From an uncultured Propionibacteriaceae bacterium (GTDB lineage: Bacteria; Actinomycetota; Actinomycetes; Propionibacteriales; Propionibacteriaceae), in the NCBI GenBank assembly GCA_937859105.1, contig CALMAD010000332.1, forward strand, positions 1-7,312: DNA of 7,312 nucleotides, read 5' to 3'. The position numbers and the translations under genes were made by a program. This document shows positions 5,671 to 7,312 of this stretch, in pieces. The notes beneath the pieces are model-generated. The model was not told the origin of the DNA and searched no databases. It worked only from the letters and a program-made list of their open reading frames with translations. Every line of letters begins with the position of its first letter. Within the stretch, counting starts at the first letter, position 1.

Positions 5671-6606
5671 ATGCAACGACTCATCCTGCTGGCCCTCGTC
5701 GGGCTCGCCGCCCAACTCGTGGACGGCGCGCTCGGCATGGGCTACGGCGTCACCTCCTCCTCCCTCTTGCTCTTCGTGGGTCTCTCCCCCGCCCTGGCCA
5801 GCGCGTCGGTGCACCTGGCCGAGATGGGCACCAACGTCGCCTCCGGCGTCTCGCACTGGCGGCTCGGCAACGTCGATTGGCGTCTCGTCGGACGCCTCGG
5901 CGTCCCGGGCGCGATCGGCGCGTTCGCCGGCGCGACGTTCCTGTCGAACCTGTCCACCGAGGCGGCCACGCCGGTCATGGCCGTCGTGCTGGCGGCCCTC
6001 GGCGTGTACATCCTCAGCCGGTTCACGTTCCGCCCGCCCGCGCAGGCGCACAACCGGCGCTCGCCGCACGGCTCGCGGTTCCTCGTGCCGCTCGGCCTGG
6101 TCGGCGGGTTCGTGGACGCCACCGGCGGCGGCGGGTGGGGCCCGGTCTCGACGACGTCCCTGCTCAGCGCCGGCAAGACCGCCCCGCGGACGGTCGTCGG
6201 CTCGGTGGACACCTCGGAGTTCCTCGTGTCGACGGCCGCGAGCATCGGCTTCCTGGTCGCGCTCGGCACGGCCGGCATCGACCTCGGGATCGTCCTCGCG
6301 CTGCTCCTGGGCGGCCTCATCGCGGCCCCGATCGCGGCCTGGCTCGTGAGCCGGCTGCCCGCGCGCGTGCTCGGCGTCGGGGTCGGCGGGCTGATCGTCC
6401 TGACGAACCTGCGCACGATCCTCAAGGCCACCGGGGCGACCGGCACCGTCTCGCTCGTCGCCTGGATCGTCGTCATCGCCCTGTGGCTCGCCGCCGTCGC
6501 ATACACGACGACCCGCCACGCCCGCACCGCCCGGAACGCCCGCTCCGACGCGGACGCGGACGCCTCCGGTCAGCCGGCCGAGGCCGAGGCGGTGGGCCGG
6601 GTTTGA
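5671..6606 (+). CDS. TauE/SafE family membrane transporter (sulfur oxyanion)
   Basis: A 311-residue integral membrane protein with about eight hydrophobic segments, roughly at 3-23, 28-48, 76-92, 101-117, 137-156, 184-203, 205-227, 232-247 and 258-279 (one may not span). The internal duplication of the TauE/SafE (former DUF81) family is clear: VDGALGMGYGVTSSSLL (17-33) matches VDATGGGGWGPVSTTSLL (148-165). Family members are proposed to export sulfite, sulfoacetate or related anions. In Corynebacterium glutamicum a protein I recall as of this type, CysZ, sits in the sulfate-reduction cluster and is linked to sulfate uptake. Here direction and substrate are unproven; sulfate import and sulfite export both fit. 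A hydrophilic tail (280-311) rich in Arg, then Asp/Ala, is probably cytoplasmic. The start has only a weak GGAACGGA (5654-5661), and I found no better start upstream. The stop overlaps the next gene as TTGA. Confidence 0.88.
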   Translation: MQRLILLALVGLAAQLVDGALGMGYGVTSSSLLLFVGLSPALASASVHLAEMGTNVASGVSHWRLGNVDWRLVGRLGVPGAIGAFAGATFLSNLSTEAATPVMAVVLAALGVYILSRFTFRPPAQAHNRRSPHGSRFLVPLGLVGGFVDATGGGGWGPVSTTSLLSAGKTAPRTVVGSVDTSEFLVSTAASIGFLVALGTAGIDLGIVLALLLGGLIAAPIAAWLVSRLPARVLGVGVGGLIVLTNLRTILKATGATGTVSLVAWIVVIALWLAAVAYTTTRHARTARNARSDADADASGQPAEAEAVGRV

Positions 6607-7280
6607 CCGCGCCCACGCTCGTCCTGACGCTGCACGGCACGCGCCAGCCCGCGGGGCTGGCCGCCGCGCTGGCCCTGCGGGACGCCGTCGCCGCGCGCGT
6701 GCCGGGCGTCGACGTCGAGCTGGGGTGGGTGGACATCCACGACACCCGCCTCGACACGACGCTCGCCGCGCTCGGGCCGGCGGTCGTCGTGCCGGCGTTC
6801 CTGACCGCGGGGTACCACGTCGACCACGACGTCGCCCGCGCGATCGCGTCCACGAACGGGCGCGCGGTCGCGGCGTCCCATCTGGGCGGCGACGCCCTGG
6901 ACGCCGTCCGTGACCGCCTGCTCGAGGCCGGGCCGCTCGGGGACGCCGTCGTGCTCGCCGCCGCGGGCTCGAAGCGCCCCGGCGCGGTCGCGGAGGTCGA
7001 GGCGTCCGCCCGCCGGCTCTCGGACGCCGTCGGCCGCCCCGTGCTCGCCGGCTTCTTCTACTCCGCCTCCCCCACGCCGGAGGAGGCGGTGGCCGCCCTG
7101 CGCGCCCGCGGCCTGGCCGACGTGACCGTCGCGACCTACGCGCTGCTGCCGGGCCTGTATCAGGCGCGGCTCGCCGGGCTGGACGTCCGGGCGGTGGCCG
7201 AGCCGGTCGGCGTCCACCCGCGGCTCGTCGACTCGATCGTCGCGCGCTACACCGCCGCCCGCCCCCGGGCGGTAGCCTGA
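6603..7280 (+). CDS. CbiX-type sirohydrochlorin chelatase
   Basis: A 225-residue cytoplasmic class II chelatase, expected to insert Fe2+ into sirohydrochlorin to give siroheme, the cofactor of SirA. It has two related halves. In the first, LTLHGTR places His11 on the first strand, and VPAFLTAGYHVDHDV gives His72 and His75, the metal-binding histidines of the family. The second half keeps the layout (VVLAAAGSKRPGAVAEV, VATYALLPGLYQARL) but has Ala121-Gly-Ser where the first half has the catalytic His, so only one active site is likely. The start is uncertain: TTG 6603 overlaps the tauE stop as TTGA and suits the conserved N-terminus, with GGTGGG at 6591-6596 as ribosome site; no ATG or GTG lies close in frame. 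Cobalt insertion for cobalamin is the alternative, but the sulfite reductase operon argues for iron. The C. glutamicum counterpart is named cysY, as I recall. Confidence 0.9.
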   Translation: MTAPTLVLTLHGTRQPAGLAAALALRDAVAARVPGVDVELGWVDIHDTRLDTTLAALGPAVVVPAFLTAGYHVDHDVARAIASTNGRAVAASHLGGDALDAVRDRLLEAGPLGDAVVLAAAGSKRPGAVAEVEASARRLSDAVGRPVLAGFFYSASPTPEEAVAALRARGLADVTVATYALLPGLYQARLAGLDVRAVAEPVGVHPRLVDSIVARYTAARPRAVA

Positions 7281-7287
7281 GTATTTT
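7255..7287 (+). terminator. Likely intrinsic terminator at operon end
   Basis: CCGCCCG (7255-7261) pairs perfectly with CGGGCGG (7266-7272) around a CCCC loop, overlapping the last codons of the chelatase gene. TATTTT at 7282-7287 follows 9 nt later. The stem is strong and this is one of the few T-runs in the window, but the spacing is longer than usual. It fits the end of the transcription unit. Confidence 0.5.
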
Positions 7288-7312
7288 CCCGGTTCAACCA
7301 GCAGATACCCTG

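Noticed and set aside
5610..6602. In-frame extension of the chelatase upstream across the tauE gene
   Set aside because: It is the shadow frame of tauE; the family's N-terminal strand with LHGTR begins right after the TTG at 6603.
1..7312. CRISPR arrays, tRNA or rRNA genes, insertion sequences or attachment sites
   Set aside because: No spaced direct repeats, tRNA-like cloverleaf, transposase-like protein or terminal inverted repeats were seen. The window looks like ordinary core metabolism.
7288..7312. Start of a further gene or promoter after the terminator (GGTTCAACC palindrome, TACCCT resembling a -10 box)
   Set aside because: Only 25 bases remain, without a -35 element or start codon, so nothing can be supported.

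Overview
The window suggests a very GC-rich actinobacterium. Nearly every codon ends in G or C, starts include GTG and TTG, neighbouring genes overlap by 1-4 nt, and the protein families are typical of the phylum. An actinomycete such as a streptomycete or Thermomonospora/Actinomadura-like organism is plausible, but the genus cannot be fixed from sequence reading alone. The first 13 bases match the end of the Illumina adapter, so position 1 is probably a raw contig edge. The odd length suggests the window may be a whole short contig.

Layout, all genes on the + strand: (1) 14-526 holds the 3' end of an unidentified gene and, coupled to it, a complete two-cluster ferredoxin of the NuoI type found in NuoEFG-less complex I operons. 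(2) 527-868 is a control region. It holds a possible promoter, a short ORF for a leader peptide ending Met-Cys-Cys-Ala-Leu, a GC-rich hairpin followed by a T-rich run, and a segment able to pair with the ribosome binding site of the next gene. (3) 869-5575 is a tightly overlapping assimilatory sulfate reduction operon: ferredoxin-dependent sulfite reductase (sirA), APS reductase (cysH), and ATP sulfurylase subunits cysD and cysN. (4) After a 95-nt gap with two inverted repeats come a TauE/SafE membrane protein and a sirohydrochlorin chelatase, then a likely intrinsic terminator at 7255-7287.

The genes form one pathway. CysDN activates sulfate to APS, CysH reduces APS to sulfite without an APS kinase, and SirA reduces sulfite to sulfide using ferredoxin. 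The CbiX-type chelatase inserts iron into sirohydrochlorin to make the siroheme that SirA needs. The TauE/SafE protein probably moves a sulfur oxyanion across the membrane. The set resembles the cysIXHDNYZ cluster of Corynebacterium glutamicum as I remember it.

The most interesting element is the leader. The tandem Cys codons lie 13 nt before a possible antiterminator arm and 33 nt before a terminator-like hairpin. This geometry fits cysteine-sensing transcription attenuation of the whole operon, possibly from a leaderless mRNA.
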